Below are positions 11,811 to 24,682 of a stretch of DNA of 64,000 bases, one piece after another. The notes under the pieces were generated by a model. That model ran no database searches. It was not told the DNA's origin and worked only from the letters and a program-made list of their open reading frames with translations. The translations under genes were made by a program, and so were the position numbers. Source of the stretch: Agelaius tricolor (lineage: Eukaryota > Chordata > Aves > Passeriformes > Icteridae); NCBI GenBank assembly GCA_023055355.1, contig JALJCS010000022.1:12912501-12976500 (forward strand). The letters are read 5' to 3'. The first letter of the stretch is position 1, and every line of letters begins with the position of its first letter.

Positions 11811-12757
11811 TGAAGCTCGGGTTAATTGCTGCTTTATGTCCAAGCCATAATGAAGCCCAGGAAGGGCATCAGGAAGGGGAGAGGCAGCTCAGGAGCAGTG
11901 TGGGGCCACAGCCTCCTTCCCCCTCTGTCCCCCACCTCCCCTGGCCCAAGGTGTGTGCTGTGATCTCAGTTTTGTAGGAATGAAGGAGAAAAAGCCTTTT
12001 TTTCAAGCAGCTCTGCAGCACTCAGGGATTGCTGATACCAAGATCCAGCTCCAAGCCTCCACCACGTCCCCCCTTCGCTCAGGCAGCATTTCATTAATTT
12101 AGAAAGCATGATCTCATTAAGAAATTCCATTCCAAAGTTTCTGGAGTTGAAAAGCTGGGGAATTTCCCCAGGTTCTCAAAACGTTTGGTCAAAAAAAAAG
12201 CCAAGTTACTCCCCATTCCTCTTTAAACAAATAAGGTTAGCAACCCTTTTGCCATTCACAATTCAACATTCACACTAAATTAATTTTTCCAAAAGTAATT
12301 CAAATAAAAGCTTTGCTGCTGCTACCCTTTTCAGAGCTGCAAGATTGAATAAGGCATCTGAATAAAATTGTGTATTACAGCCTTCTTTAATATTTAAGCA
12401 TGACATTCATTGATTTGTTTCTTGTTTTCTGCAAACCTTGACAACATGATAAAATAAATCATAAGAAGAAAATATAGTGGTAACATCTTTTATGGACTTC
12501 ACATAGTCATCAATCTCAAGCTGTGAGTGAATTATCAGTGCAGCAAAAAGATCTATGTTTTAAGAGCTCCAATAGCACACTAGCTAGAGGTTTTTCACAA
12601 GCAAACTCAAGGCGAGTGACTGATAAGCATCATTATTGTTTTCTGAGAGTCTGGTTTATAGTGTGTTGTGGAGGTGTTGGCATATATGTTTCAGAAGGAA
12701 AGGTTTGATCAATTCTAAGTAGACATCTACTAACATATAAAAAATATAACAAGGGTT
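11811..12757. other. Unique AT-rich DNA
   Basis: No gene or recognised repeat. 12220-12750 is strongly AT-rich. Confidence 0.5.
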
Positions 12758-12862
12758 CCTGCTGAGCAGTATTAAAGTACCTATTGCACCATGTCAGCAT
12801 GACAGGCCCCATGTTGTGTTTTCGATTATATTTAATATAGAATTAACCTTTCTTAATGGAAC
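12758..12862 (+). repeat. Diverged duplicate element, copy A
   Basis: About 105 bp that align without large gaps to 17921-18028 in the same orientation. My hand alignment gives roughly 80% identity. Shared words include 'ccatgtca', 'tgacaggcc', 'catgttgtgttt' and 'gattatattta'. Similarity fades past both ends, although an 'ttattt...aaaac' stretch downstream may extend it. I do not recognise the family. It is either an old interspersed repeat or a local segmental duplication. Confidence 0.75.
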
Positions 12863-13294
12863 ATATTGTGCATGCAACGGGAGTGAAAAATATTTATTTT
12901 GACCAAAACAAATATCATCCTTATTTAGGTTTTAAGGAATACTTCTTTATTTTCAATTTATAAAACTTCTCATCATAAAATTGTCGCAGCCCCGAACTGA
13001 CAGGAAGGAATAAAAAGGTTTTTTTGTTTTTTTGGTTTTTTTTTTCCCCGTGGCTTGTGAGCCATAAAGAAAGGAAGCTGCTGAGGGCATCAGGAGCAGC
13101 TGGGAAAAACATCTGTGGGGCAGCGAATGGGGAGGGAAGGAATGTGGGCACCACCACCACCTCCTCCACTGGTAATTCCATGAAATGCAAGGAGCCATCC
13201 CATTGGAATTACTAGATGCCAACACTGTCCACGCTGGTGGTTTCAATGGGGAGGCACATCCCCAAAAACGAGATCCTTCTGTGTGGAAAATAAT
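12863..13294. other. Unique DNA with T-rich run
   Basis: An AT-rich half is followed by a T-rich run at about 13019-13047 and a CAC/CTC-rich patch at 13150-13170. No gene seen. Confidence 0.5.
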
Positions 13295-13453
13295 AGAATT
13301 GAGGGGATAGTCTGGGGTAATCAAAAGCTGGGAAGAGAAATATGGAACTAGGAATTAGTTGAGAACAGAACTGAGAACAGAATTGAGGGGATGGTCTGGG
13401 GTTTTCAAAGGCTGGGAAGGGAAACCTGGAATTAGGAATTAGTTGGATGGGAT
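13295..13453 (+). repeat. 84-bp tandem duplication, about 1.9 copies
   Basis: The words 'agaattgaggggat', 'gtctgggg', 'aaagctgggaag' or 'aaggctgggaag', and 'taggaattagttg' occur in order from 13295 and again from 13379. The period is 84 bp, with several substitutions between copies. Confidence 0.9.
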
Positions 13454-16400
13454 AAAGCAGCTCACTTGCAGGAGCTGGCACTGCTGCATAATGAGGTTAT
13501 GCAAAGGTATCATCATTTTACTGTGAAAAATGCCACTCCCGAAAGTAACTCTTTCACCAGGCTCCCAAATGTTTTATATCTGCTAAATGGGCTAATGAAA
13601 GCTTTAGGTTTAGAAAGCAGTAGCCTAGGGATTGTAAGAGTAAATATTAAGATGTTTTCTGACAAGCTGAATATATGTGGTTTCCCACAAAATCCCACAG
13701 TGCTTTGCACTCCATAAATATCACTCCTCTTCCCTCACAACTTTTACTCCATGAAATATGATGCCGCCGTCCACTAAAACATAGCTGCACTTTCCTTGGG
13801 CTGGAGCCCCGGCACACATTTATTTATTTACATAGGGTGAGCACCATTCATCACCCTCCTAATTAATGCAGCCAGGCAGGAGGGGGTGAAGGATTTCCTT
13901 CTCCATCCCGTGCGGAGCAGGACCTGGGAATTTTCACGGGAATCTCCTCAGCCAAAAGGAAGCCCAACTCTTGGAGGCCTCTGGAGCTTGGCATCGAGCA
14001 GAGCTCGCCAAACCCACGAGGCCAAACCTTCACATGAATTTTTGGGGGAAATGTGGTTGGTGGCCTGGTGGATTTGGTCAGGTGGGGATGCTCTGAATTA
14101 TTGGTATTCCAGGGTGAAATTCCTGTCACTTCAGGCTCAGCCCTTCTGGCTGTAGCTGGGGGGAGCTGTGGCCTGGAAGAGGAGACACGAAGACGTTCTT
14201 GATGCTATGAAAGGCTGGAGAAGAGCTGCAAGAAGAGGTAAGTATTGTTTGTATCCATTTTCTCCTTTCATTAAGAAGCTGCCTGGGAGTTGAGCTTGCA
14301 GCAGTGCCCTGGCTGGGTCTCCCCAGTTTATGAGAGCAAGGCCTGCTCAGTAGCAAAATTCAGAATCTCAAATGACGTCCAAGCTCTGCAAAATGCTTAA
14401 CTTGGTAAGTGGGGAGATTTTCTTGTAAATTCAATTTTTCTTGTAATTCAATACCGCACCAGAGGTCTCACTTGATGGAAAAGAGGCTCTGTGCTCCTGG
14501 AGTGTTTTACAAATATGTAAATATTATACCTAAGCTGCCCCTGTTAATTAAATATGGCACTTTACACAAGCATATTGTTTCCAGTCTCAATGTTCTGGCT
14601 TAAATCCATCATCAGTAATTACGTTCTGTCCTTTTAAATTCTTTCCTGGCTTAATTAGCTAAATTATTCTACTTCACTTCCTGTCCCAAACTTGCACGCA
14701 GTGCTGGTGACCCTTCTCTGTGGCTCCTGGGTTCTGTCCCCTGGTAGTTGTGGCATCATCACTCACCCGTGGGGAGGCAGGAATTCCACATGGTGGGAAT
14801 TCCACAAGGATGCTGTGGCTCCCCAGTGCTGCCACTGGGCTATCACAACTTACTCAACACTTAACCACAGTATATATTTATATGTGTTTTACTTATATTT
14901 TTTTTGAAACATTCTTATATTATATCTGCTCCCCCCAAATATTTTTAATTCACAATAAATGTAATTCCTAGCGTTAAAACTTAAAAATACTCTGTTCCCA
15001 ACTCTCCTCATACTTATTTAGATGAAGGAACTAAGAAAAAAAAAGTCATCCAAACCATCAGGCTATGCAAAATAAATCAGAAATTAATACCTGTTAAAGC
15101 CAAAAGTGCTGAACCAGAAGAGCACATTGGAGGCACTGGACAGTACAGAATATCCAGGACTGCTAATGAGAACTCCCCATTTTTAATTTCCAGTTATTTG
15201 GATATTAAATTAATGGCTCCAGGTCTTAGGAACATGGAACAGCACCACAGATGAGAGAAACTCTGCTCAAATCCGAGAGGAGTTCTACGATTAATAAAGA
15301 TAAAGCAGGGAAGAGGTAGGAAGGGAGGGAGCTGCAGTTTAATATACTTATCCTATGAATATTTCTATAAAATCTCTTCAAATTTTTTAGTGAAACAAAG
15401 TCCTGAATAGAAATGGAATATTTATTTTCAATACCAGCTTTTAGCTACCAGGATTCCATTAAAATTATGCCGGAGAAAAAAAAAATTAAAGATATGTATC
15501 TTGCTAATAAAAATGCACTTTGGTGAGAGATGTTGGAGAAGCAGAACCTCCTGTAAATTAGGTCACTTCTCCAGTAAACCATCTCCTGAACTCCTTTGTG
15601 GGAATTATGTAGGAAACAGGTTTTCTTTTCAAATCTTAATATAAAACTTGGAGAAGGAACAAGTCTTCTACCTTATTCACATTCATAAAAAAATCATAAT
15701 GTAGCATCAATATTCACTTAATAAAGAGACCATTTACACTGCTGGGCTGCTGTTCTTTTGTTTGCCAGGGTGGATTTTTTTTTAATCATATGGAAGAGTC
15801 GGTGCAGCAACATCTGTGACTTGTCAGTCATTTAATTAACCAAAGAAAAGCTAGCTATTCATTTTATTTCTGTATATGTTAATGCTAGAAACTAATAGAA
15901 AACAGCTAGTAAATTGTCCTCTGCATATATTGGACACAGCAACAATTACTCTGGCAGAGAAGATATAATAAAAGAGGAAATTTTAATAGTATTCTTATTC
16001 TATTTATTCTCAGGGGCTTCTGTTTCAAGGTACTGTAGAAATTAACAATTATTTCTTTTCATTGTTTTTGATGATCTTTTTCTATTATGGCCCTATCCGA
16101 CTTAAAAGAAAATATAATTTGAACTTTTCTTTTTTTGTATTAAATTTTCTTTGGCACCTGGAGATTTCCTTTCTGGTTGGTTACGGGGAGGTCCTGAGAA
16201 GGTTCAGAAAAATAAGCAGCAAGTGTTTCTTTCAGACAGCTGGTTAAGGCATGTCAGTTATTGGGACAATCAAGAGAACTCAGCTTCAAACCCAGAACTT
16301 TCACATAATAAAATAATTTGCTTTTCCAGCCTTCATTTTATTGACAAATATGTCTTTCCCATATTTTTGGAATGTCTGTCATATGATACGTCTAAATACT

Positions 16401-17170
16401 TGCTATTGCTCTGCTATATAAAGCAATTAACTGACTTTATACAGCAAATTGTCAGAGGATTTCCCCAGAAAGCTTGGGGAAATCTAACCTACGGAACTAT
16501 TCTCCAATTTATTGACATGCTACGGTGGTGAAAAAAGTAGGACATCAATAAACAGCTTTAGCTGGAAAACTGGAATCTGATTATAAGTATTGGGAGCTGG
16601 AGACCAGGGCCTCAATTAAAATACATGGCATGGCTTTAGTTTAAAGCAGAGAGGTGCTGGTTTTTAATGGGAAAAAGCAAGGCTTGGCGAAGGCTGGGAA
16701 TGCAGAAATGTGGAGTTTTACATGCCAGGTTCCCCCTGGGACTGTTTGAACTGGATCCAGGTTCAGCTCCTCATCCCAGACCACTCCTCTGCCTCTGGGA
16801 AGCTCGGGCAGGGAGAGAACCTTGAGGATTTTGTGCAGGAAATGATTCTGTCTTCCTTTCAAGGGCAGAGGGATGGTGCGAGGGGAAAGTTGGAGCACAG
16901 GTTGAAGAAAACAGCTCAGGACTGGCCCTGGATGGATTCCCCACCCTCAAGGAAAGTCCTTCTACTTCCTGCAGAATCCAAATCGCCCAAAACAGCAGGT
17001 TTGGAAATTTTGGGTTGAGAAAAGCAATCAAACCATAATCATTTAGGTTTGTGCAGTAAATACTGATTAGGACTGAAACACCTGCATAAAGAAGTGGATT
17101 AAATAGGTCAGGAAGTGCTGGATCACTCACAGGAATCTACAAAATAGCATGAAATCCCATAATTCACAAA
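13454..17170. other. Long AT-rich unique stretch
   Basis: About 3.7 kb with no CR1 or other repeat that I can recognise. Small features include a self-complementary ggaattcc word repeated at 14780 and 14796, a possible exon at 14157-14237 (see findings), and a 9-bp perfect stem 'gatttcccc/ggggaaatc' at 16458-16484. Unbroken AT-rich unique DNA of this length is compatible with conserved noncoding sequence, but only alignment could show it. Confidence 0.45.
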
Positions 17171-17262
17171 CAGAATTTCAGAATCACAGAATCATCAAGG
17201 TTGCAAAAGACCTCCAAGATCATCAAGTCCAACTTCTGAACGAGTAGCACCAAAATTGCAAT
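17171..17262 (-). mobile_element. CR1 LINE 3' end, minus strand
   Basis: Read on the plus strand it begins with the complement of the CR1 terminus ('cagaatcacagaatcatcaa'). It continues 'ggttgcaaaagacctccaag' and 'atcatcaagtccaac'. This is an older subfamily type than the 'cccttccaacccaaacc' copies. Confidence 0.85.
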
Positions 17263-17920
17263 AATAGACTAAAAATGAAGCAAATCCCAGATTTTACATC
17301 AACTATGGCCAAAAAAAAAAGAAAAAAGGGGATAAATGACAGAAAAATATATATACATGATGTTAAAAAGGTAATTTTTAATATAGTGAAGGAAACCTTC
17401 CTACCTGAACATTAACTTCATTATTTTTGCTGAAAGACCTTGTGCTCTGCCAGTGGTGGTACCTCACCTCTAGTGCTGAGAGGGCAAGGAAGGGCTTCTG
17501 AGATTGGCTGGAAATAATTGCTTTGTTAACAAATTATCTGCCTAAGCACAGTTCTTACACCTGTGTAACTCGAGTTTTTCAACTCCTTTTCCTGCTCTTT
17601 TATCACCACTGGTGGTTACACTCATTTGAACCTGGGTTTGATCTGTAACCTCTTTTGCTGACTTTTAGGATTGGTTTTATATTGCCACACAAGGAGCACT
17701 GGGGGCTTGATCTTGGCATAGCACGGAAGATAAAGAGGGAAAAAGCAGAAGAAGAAACCCCAAAATGAGCCGCAGCCCTTCCTTTGGCAGCGTTCCCCCT
17801 TGATGAGATGCATTTGAACGTGTCAGGAGCCCGGTGCCACCTTCCCTGGATTGTTAATATTCTGGTTATCATGCAAGAAGTGGTTGATGAACAAGTTTAA
17901 GCAGTGTGCAAACAACGTCA
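17263..17920. other. Unique noncoding DNA
   Basis: No gene or repeat recognised beyond a short A-rich run at about 17310-17330. Confidence 0.5.
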
Positions 17921-18028
17921 CCTGCTGGGAAGTGTTAAGGTACCCATCATACCATGTCAACTTGACAGGCCTCATGTTGTGTTTCTGATTATATTTAGTC
18001 ATATAAAATTAACTTTTCCTAATGTAAC
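17921..18028 (+). repeat. Diverged duplicate element, copy B
   Basis: Partner of 12758-12862, about 5.1 kb downstream in the same orientation. It shares 'cctgctg', 'ccatgtcaa', 'ttgacaggcc', 'catgttgtgtttctgatt' and 'aattaac', with scattered transitions and one small insertion near 18000. Confidence 0.75.
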
Positions 18029-18462
18029 GGGTTGGGGAGGCAACATGGACAGCACAAGAGTTATTTAGGGTAAAACCTATTTGTATTCAGATTTACTAAT
18101 GAGAAGCACAATGTGAGCAAAATCCCTCCACTCATTGAATGCGTTTCTGGAGTGCCAGGGCTGGAGTAGCCTCGAGCCCAAATCTATGGCAGGGATGACA
18201 AAGCAGGAGGGTTTTGTGGTGTTCCTGTGGTCCAGCAGTGCCAGCTCCAGGCCCCACACAGCTCCTGCCTGTCCACGGCAGGACTGAAGCTGTCTCCAAC
18301 TTGCCTGGAGCTGTGCTCACCTCCATGTGGGATTTTTAGAGTTGTTTGGAGCAGTTTTTAGGGAATTACAGTAATTGCTGGTTTCCAGTCCTTTTTAAAT
18401 TTTTCCCCTTTTTTCCTCCTTTTTTTTTAACTTTTCATTTCCTTTTTCTTTTCTCCTTTTTC
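18029..18462. other. Unique noncoding DNA
   Basis: No gene or repeat recognised. The end grades into the pyrimidine-rich flank of the next microsatellite. Confidence 0.5.
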
Positions 18463-18576
18463 CTTTCTCCTTTCCTTTCCTTTCCTTTCCTTTCCTTTCC
18501 TTTCCTTTCCTTTCCTTTCCTTTCCTTTCCTTTCCTTTCCTTCCCTTCCCTTCCCTTCCCTTCCCTTCCCTTCCCT
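18463..18576. repeat. (TTTCC)n then (TTCCC)n pyrimidine array
   Basis: About 15 copies of TTTCC run to 18540 and then switch abruptly to about seven copies of TTCCC. The strand is purely pyrimidine over more than 110 bp. Its complement (GGAAA)n recurs at 20096. Confidence 0.95.
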
Positions 18577-20095
18577 TTTTTCCCCTTTTAAAAATTTTTA
18601 TTACAATATTTTCATTTTTTCAGGTCACCCCTATTTTCCATGCATTCCTCAGAGTGTCCTACTGTCACAGATGATATCCCCATGGCACAGGCCAAAGGAA
18701 AATCCCGAGCAGAGGAGCTGGGAACACATTCCCTTTCCCAGAATGTGCTGGCTAAACCAGGCTGAAAGTCACCCAACTGCTTAGATTAAGAAAAAAGCCA
18801 AAAAATGTCCAATTTCTCCACCAACCAGCACAACCTCTCAGCACTCACAGGCAGCAGCTTTGGCTCCCTTTGGTTCTTTGCCATCTCAAATTCAAGGTTC
18901 AGTGACCCATCCCTGCCCACTGGCTGTTGGGCAAAGGATCAGGGTTTATTAATTATTATAAAAGCCAGGGAGGGGGCCTTCCTAATTAAAGACTCTGAGT
19001 GTCACTCCTCGTTTTGGACTGCTTGCCAGCCTCCTGTACCTGGCTCTGCTCAGATGACGCTCAGCCCTTAGCCTGGAACTGGATTCTTAGGAGAAATTAA
19101 GGGAGGAAAACACAATAAAAAATCTTCAACTGCTTGTGCAGAAAGAGGGAAGGTGAAAAAGAGTGTAATTGTTCAGTTCAATAAAGGGGGAGACACAAAA
19201 ATGCCTTTTTTATTAATGTTGTTGAGGCTTAAAGGCTGAAATTTGGCATGGAACAGCTCTGGAGCCTCATATGAGAGGAAACCAAATGACTGATTTATGG
19301 GCACTTGGAAATTGCTTCCCACTCTGGCTCATTAATGGCTAAATTGGGCTTAGTCCTCATCCAGCAACACTCCATTGGCCCGGGATGCTCTGGCCATGAG
19401 GCCCCTCTGAATTTCCAGCACTGGTCAAGGCTGCATCAAACTCATCATTATTACAAACCCCAAACTATTTAAATGAATTAAAGGAATATTAATAATGTGA
19501 AATGCAGGCAGCCTATATGAGCTTAGGAGATGATGAGGGGCTCTGGCAACATTTTTCTTTATGGCCAAGACCTTCAGCAAGAACAATTTTCTGAGAAAAA
19601 GAACTATTTTGTAAGATAAAGAACTATTTTTGAGAGAAAAAATTGTATTTCTTCTTATCCTCTCATTGCAGTGACAGAAAAAAGACAGGTTTTTGTCACT
19701 TGGAATGATTGTGCAATGAAGTAAATCCCTGATTTACAAAAGTTTAGGACATCACTGGGAGTAAAAGGTACTGCTGCTTAATTAAAATGTACTTGATGGG
19801 TGGAAATCAGCATTCAAAGCACCGAGGAGTTACAGCAGCAGCGACAAACGAGTTTGTGTTTTGTGTTGCGATTTACTGCCAACAGCTCTGCCTTCCCTGG
19901 GCCCTGTGATGTTCCAGGGAATGGGCTGGAAATTCAATCCATGCCTAATGGGCTTAACTTGGGAAGGGAAAAGAAAAAGCACCCGCTGCCTGCTCCAGTC
20001 TGTGCCCCTCTGCACGAGCTGCCAGGAGCAGGGGACAGAAAATGCTGATTTTGATGGAAAATGGGTCTGGTTTAACCTGGATGGAGGAATATCTG
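18577..20095. other. Unique noncoding DNA
   Basis: No gene seen. A short imperfect repeat of 'aaagaactattttg' lies at 19598-19640, and a Hox/Pbx-like TGATTTATGG at 19291-19300 could be chance. Confidence 0.5.
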
Positions 20096-20177
20096 GGAAA
20101 GGAAAGGAAAGGAAATAAGGAAAGGAAAGGAAAGGAAAGGAAAGGAAAGGAAAGGAAAGGAAAGGAAAGGAAAGGAA
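20096..20177. repeat. (GGAAA)n purine array
   Basis: About 15 copies of GGAAA, with one interruption near 20115. It is the reverse complement of the 18463 array, about 1.5 kb away. Confidence 0.95.
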
Positions 20178-22924
20178 TTTAAAAAAACCCCACCAATAAA
20201 TACTCGAAAAAATTACAAAACAGAATTTAGAAATTGCTCATCAGTGAAGTGTTCACTCTCTGCAAATTTTCCTATTTCTAGACATGAAAATAGCACTATA
20301 ATATTGGACTATTCTGGGTAATATTGGGGTGGGTGTATTGGAAGAGCAAAGACCTTCGCTTGCTCTCCCAAATGCTCAAGGAGCCAGGCCATGGCTTTGC
20401 TGCCATCCTGATTCCTGACAGAACAGGTGGATAAGGAAAGGAAAAGCACATGCAGGAGAGGATTGGCTTCTGCAGCCTCATGTCAGAGAGGGAATGCTCA
20501 AAGAAAAGGGCCATTTAACAAGTCAAATAGTTTTGGTTTTTTTTAAAAGCTTTCACCTGTGAAGGCAGTGGCAAGGAACCATCTGCAATCAGCCTCCCCT
20601 CACCTTTTTCAGGTGGAAGCCAAGGAAATCCTGCAGTGATATTACCTGTGCTAATGTGAACAGAGCTCAATCCACAGGAGAATAGGTGAGCAAATGTGGG
20701 TGCACACAAGTGTAAGCCCCAATTCAAGAATGTGTCCCTGATTGCCTGGAGGGGGGAAAAAACCACTCCTGGCAAGTGGAGAATGCATTATCTCCATAAT
20801 ATACCTGGAGATACCGGAGGAAATTTCAGCATCAAATATTTGTACACAGGTCCTATTTATTAAAAGCAAATATTGACCCTTCGGTCCTTAAATATTTTAA
20901 ATAATTTATTCTAAATATTTTGATACCGGAGTAAATTAATGCTAAAGCATTTCTTTGTTTGTGCCAAATCAGTGCTTCCCAGTAGGAAGTTAGTCCATCC
21001 TTGCAAGCAAGCTTTCACTCTCAGTAGGCAGTCCATTTCTGTAGAGTGCCATTAACTTAATTTCAAAAAGAACCAGTAAAGGTATATGGAGCAGGCAGTA
21101 ATAGCATGGAAAATATCCAAAATTACTAGACCCCAGCAACAGAACTTCGATGCCATTTTCATGCACTAATAATTTGTAGTTTACATATTGAAGGTAACTA
21201 TAAACTGACTACTTCCTTGGTTAAGTCTTGCAGGTAATTGCAAATATGTTGTTAGTGCTGTACCTTTCCCCATCTGAGAGCAGCATCTCTAGGAAAAACA
21301 ACAGAAAGCACAGTTTTCACCTTATTTCCAGAAATGTTCTGGAATTTCTTTGTCACCAGCAATATTAAAATTACTTGTGCTCAAACTATAAAAGTGTGGC
21401 AATTTTAAAACTAGATTTCGTAACCCAAAATTGTAACATTTTGGATACTCTTGGCTTTAATTTAAGTCAAATCTTGTGTTAATAAAGCAGATTTGATGAA
21501 TATGAAGCACACACATGGAAAATGATATGTTCCAAATCAGAAAAAATCTTTTGGAACTCCTCTTTATTTTGGCTGAGAAATTTAATCTGTGGAAAGGACA
21601 ATATCAACACAACAAGGCTGTTTACTCTTGGGTGTCATCCAAAATAATTTGTGTGAGAAGTGGGACACAGACTTTCTTGTTCCTTCAGAGGTTCTCATGA
21701 AGAATTCTGTATTTTTACATTTCTGCTGCCCCGAGAGCTGCTGGTTGGATGGTGCTCACATGAAGAGCAGTTGTAGCAAGGAGGCTGAATTTAAAGAGGA
21801 GGTAGAACAAGGTGGCCATTCATTACTCCAGGGTCACCAATATCCCAAATCCCAAAGCCCTGGCTCTGCTCAATCTGCTCATGGTGTTGGACTTTTGGAC
21901 CATGGACACAAAAGTTTTGCTCACAGAGGGGACAGAGATGCCTTGGGAAATGAAGGGAGAATCTTCCCATCTGGACAAATACAAAACTCCTGCTGGTTTC
22001 ACTTCCCTCTGTTTCAATGTCTCCTTTTGAGACAGGAGTTTTCTTAGAAAGGTAACAGAAAATCCTAGGAAAGGCTTCCAAACACTCCCATACCTCATAT
22101 ATGTCAATCAGCCAGTGCTTTCCCTGCTCACACAATCTACATTTCACAATTCAAATCATAATTTAAGAATTTTTGATACTTGAACCTGTGATGCTCTTTA
22201 AAGTTTGCTATGTTTGTCCTGTTGGACATTTAGGGGCCTTGGAATCACTTTGGTTTCCAATCACTTTGGTTTCAAATCACTTAAAATATGTATTGTAAAA
22301 AAATGATTGTGTCTCCTCTGAGAGAGCAGAGAATTTTTTCTGATGGACAAAATCACAGATCAAGATCAGCAACGCATCAAGGTCAGCAATTAAATGGGTT
22401 AATTCTTCCTCTTTTCAGTAAACCAAAAAAACTGCTCCGGGGAGGGGCAATGCTTGGAATATTTGGAAAGGAAAAGTTAGAAAGAGTGAGAGAGGCTGAG
22501 AAGAGCCCTTGCAAAATGGGCAGTTTCCAGCCCTTCAGCTGGAGCCCAGGTTCTGCTGGCCGTGCCAAGCTGGGATCCTGGAGCTGGCGGAGCAGGCAGA
22601 GGTAATTGCAGTGCTGGGCCAGCTCCCTGGGAGGAATATTGCAAACTGCATTTTGGGCCTGGGAGCGCGAGCCAACACAACAAATTAGGGAATGTGATCT
22701 GCAAACCACAGGACAGCATTGCTGCCCTCAAAAAAAGACATCCAGTGAGAAGGTTGTTCAGTGAGAAGGGAGGATATTAATGAAAATCCTTTTGCTCATT
22801 GGCCATCTGAGGGGAGTGCACAGCAAAAGGCACTTTTTGGCTGATATTTTAATTAGTAGATAGATTGACTTACAACAGGCACAAGGTTTATAGCAAACTG
22901 AGTAACTCCCTCTGTTCACCCTCC
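20178..22924. other. Unique AT-rich noncoding DNA
   Basis: No gene or transposon recognised in 2.7 kb. A 16-bp unit (aatcactttggtttcc) is repeated about 2.5 times at 22243-22283. Overlapping frames of 118-152 codons at 21589-22147 on both strands show no family resemblance. Confidence 0.5.
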
Positions 22925-23066
22925 CAGTGTCCAAGGCCAGGTTGGATGGGGCTTGGACCAGCCTGTGGAAAGTGGACAGCAGTGGAAGGTGTCCCTGCCC
23001 AGGGCAGGAGGCTGGAACTGGGTAATTTTGGAGGTCCTTCCAATCTAAACCATCCTATAAATCTGT
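22925..23066 (+). mobile_element. CR1 LINE 3' end
   Basis: It carries 'gtgtccaaggccaggttgga', 'ggaaggtgtccctgccc', 'gaggtccttccaatctaaac' and a decayed terminus 'catcctataaatctg'. It is short and 5'-truncated. Confidence 0.88.
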
Positions 23067-24682
23067 ATCAATTGCAGTGACCTCAAGAAATCTGAGCATC
23101 TAAAGGAAGTTATATCCTTCCGTATTTTGGAGGCATCCAAACCTCTGGATCCAATGTCCTGTTAAAAAAAAAAAGTTCAATTCCTTCCAAATCAGGACTT
23201 TTTGCAGCTGGGTGTTGGACATGGACTCAATCCCTCCTCCATGCAAGGGAAGGTGTCCCTGTGATTTCCTGTGGCTACCCTGGCCCCTCTGCCCTGCTCC
23301 TCCCCAGGGCGTGGGGAGGGATGCAGAGACTGAGAAGAGGAGCAGAGAGCCCCAACCCTCCCTTCAGGATGCCCTGTAGGCAGTGGAGGAAATGGAGTAA
23401 GGACAAGGAAAATTGGATTTAATAATTGCCACTAATAAAGGGGCAAGCGCAGAGAGCCAGTTCTACGCTGCTGGCAAAATTAATTGCTCAAGGCACATTA
23501 ACAGTGTATTAGTTAACACATACACAGTGAGTAAATTGTAATTAAGCCAACTAACTAAATAATAAATACATAGACTTTGTATGACAATCAGTCCTTGTAA
23601 AAATCCTTTCCACACCAGTGATAATTATTGACTTGCACAACTTAAACAGAAAAAATCCAAACTGATAGCCATTTATTTTAATCTTCAAAATGGCTTGGAT
23701 TGGTAATTCTATTTTTTTGATTGGTAAATGAAAGAATGATGTCATACAGCAGCATTAAGTACTATTAAAAAGGCCATAACTAACATTGGGTGCATAAATA
23801 ATACATAAAATGACACTTTTACACACTTTGTGAAGAATTGCTTCATGGGTTATGCAATCTTTTCCAAAACAAGTTCCAAGAAATAACATCACCCGTTATG
23901 TTTCATAGCTACAAATTGGTAACTGAATTAACATTCATTTATTAAGTTTACATGGAGAACTCCTCTAATTCAAACGCTTGCAGATTATAATTTATTTTTA
24001 TCCAAGGTATAATTTTTCATCTCTTGTTTTTGCCAAAGTCAATACAACCTCAGCCAAACTCTGGTTCCAGTTCTCCATTTGTACCCTCCTGTTCTTGGCT
24101 ACTTACCTAGATGAGTCTTTTCTAGCAGGGAAGGTAAATAAATGAGCTTGGATCACAAAAAAAAAAGTCATTTGTAAAATTTTGAATTTCAACTACGGTT
24201 CCTGAGTCAATATTGACAGCTTTAGGATCCTACTCCTGCAATTTAATAAAAAATAGAACAGAGAATCACTTTTGCACATATGGAACTTGAGCAACTGGTC
24301 TGCCAGGAGAGGTTGAATATGTTATTTTTTTAATAATCTGTTTTATTTCTCCTATCCCAGTTTAATCTGCAAGTCAAATACAGGCACACTGTGGAGCGGG
24401 ACAATATGAAAAGACCTTTTCTTCATGAATAAGCTCCATGAAAGTCCCAAAAAGGACTTGTCTTCTGGGACACAAGCTGTAGCTCTGAAGAGTTTTACAG
24501 TATCATAGAGGAGATTAGAAGAGACTGGCATTGTAATCACAGGGAATGTCAATAAACAGGGAGAAGAAAGTGAGGAAGGAGAACATGGATAAGGAGATGG
24601 AAAAGAAATAGAGAGGGTAAAAAATTTTCTGGTGGACCTTGTGCAAAGCAGAAGAATTAAGGAAGAAGGAACTAATTGTAGC
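23067..24682. other. Unique DNA, AT-rich after 23400
   Basis: No gene recognised. 23160-23300 contains a GGAAGGTGTCCCTG word that may be a remnant of a second CR1. From 23400 to 24360 the sequence is AT-rich unique DNA. Confidence 0.45.

Noticed and set aside
16458..16484. 9-bp perfect stem-loop
   Set aside because: Too short for a microRNA precursor and no terminator role applies in this genome; likely chance.
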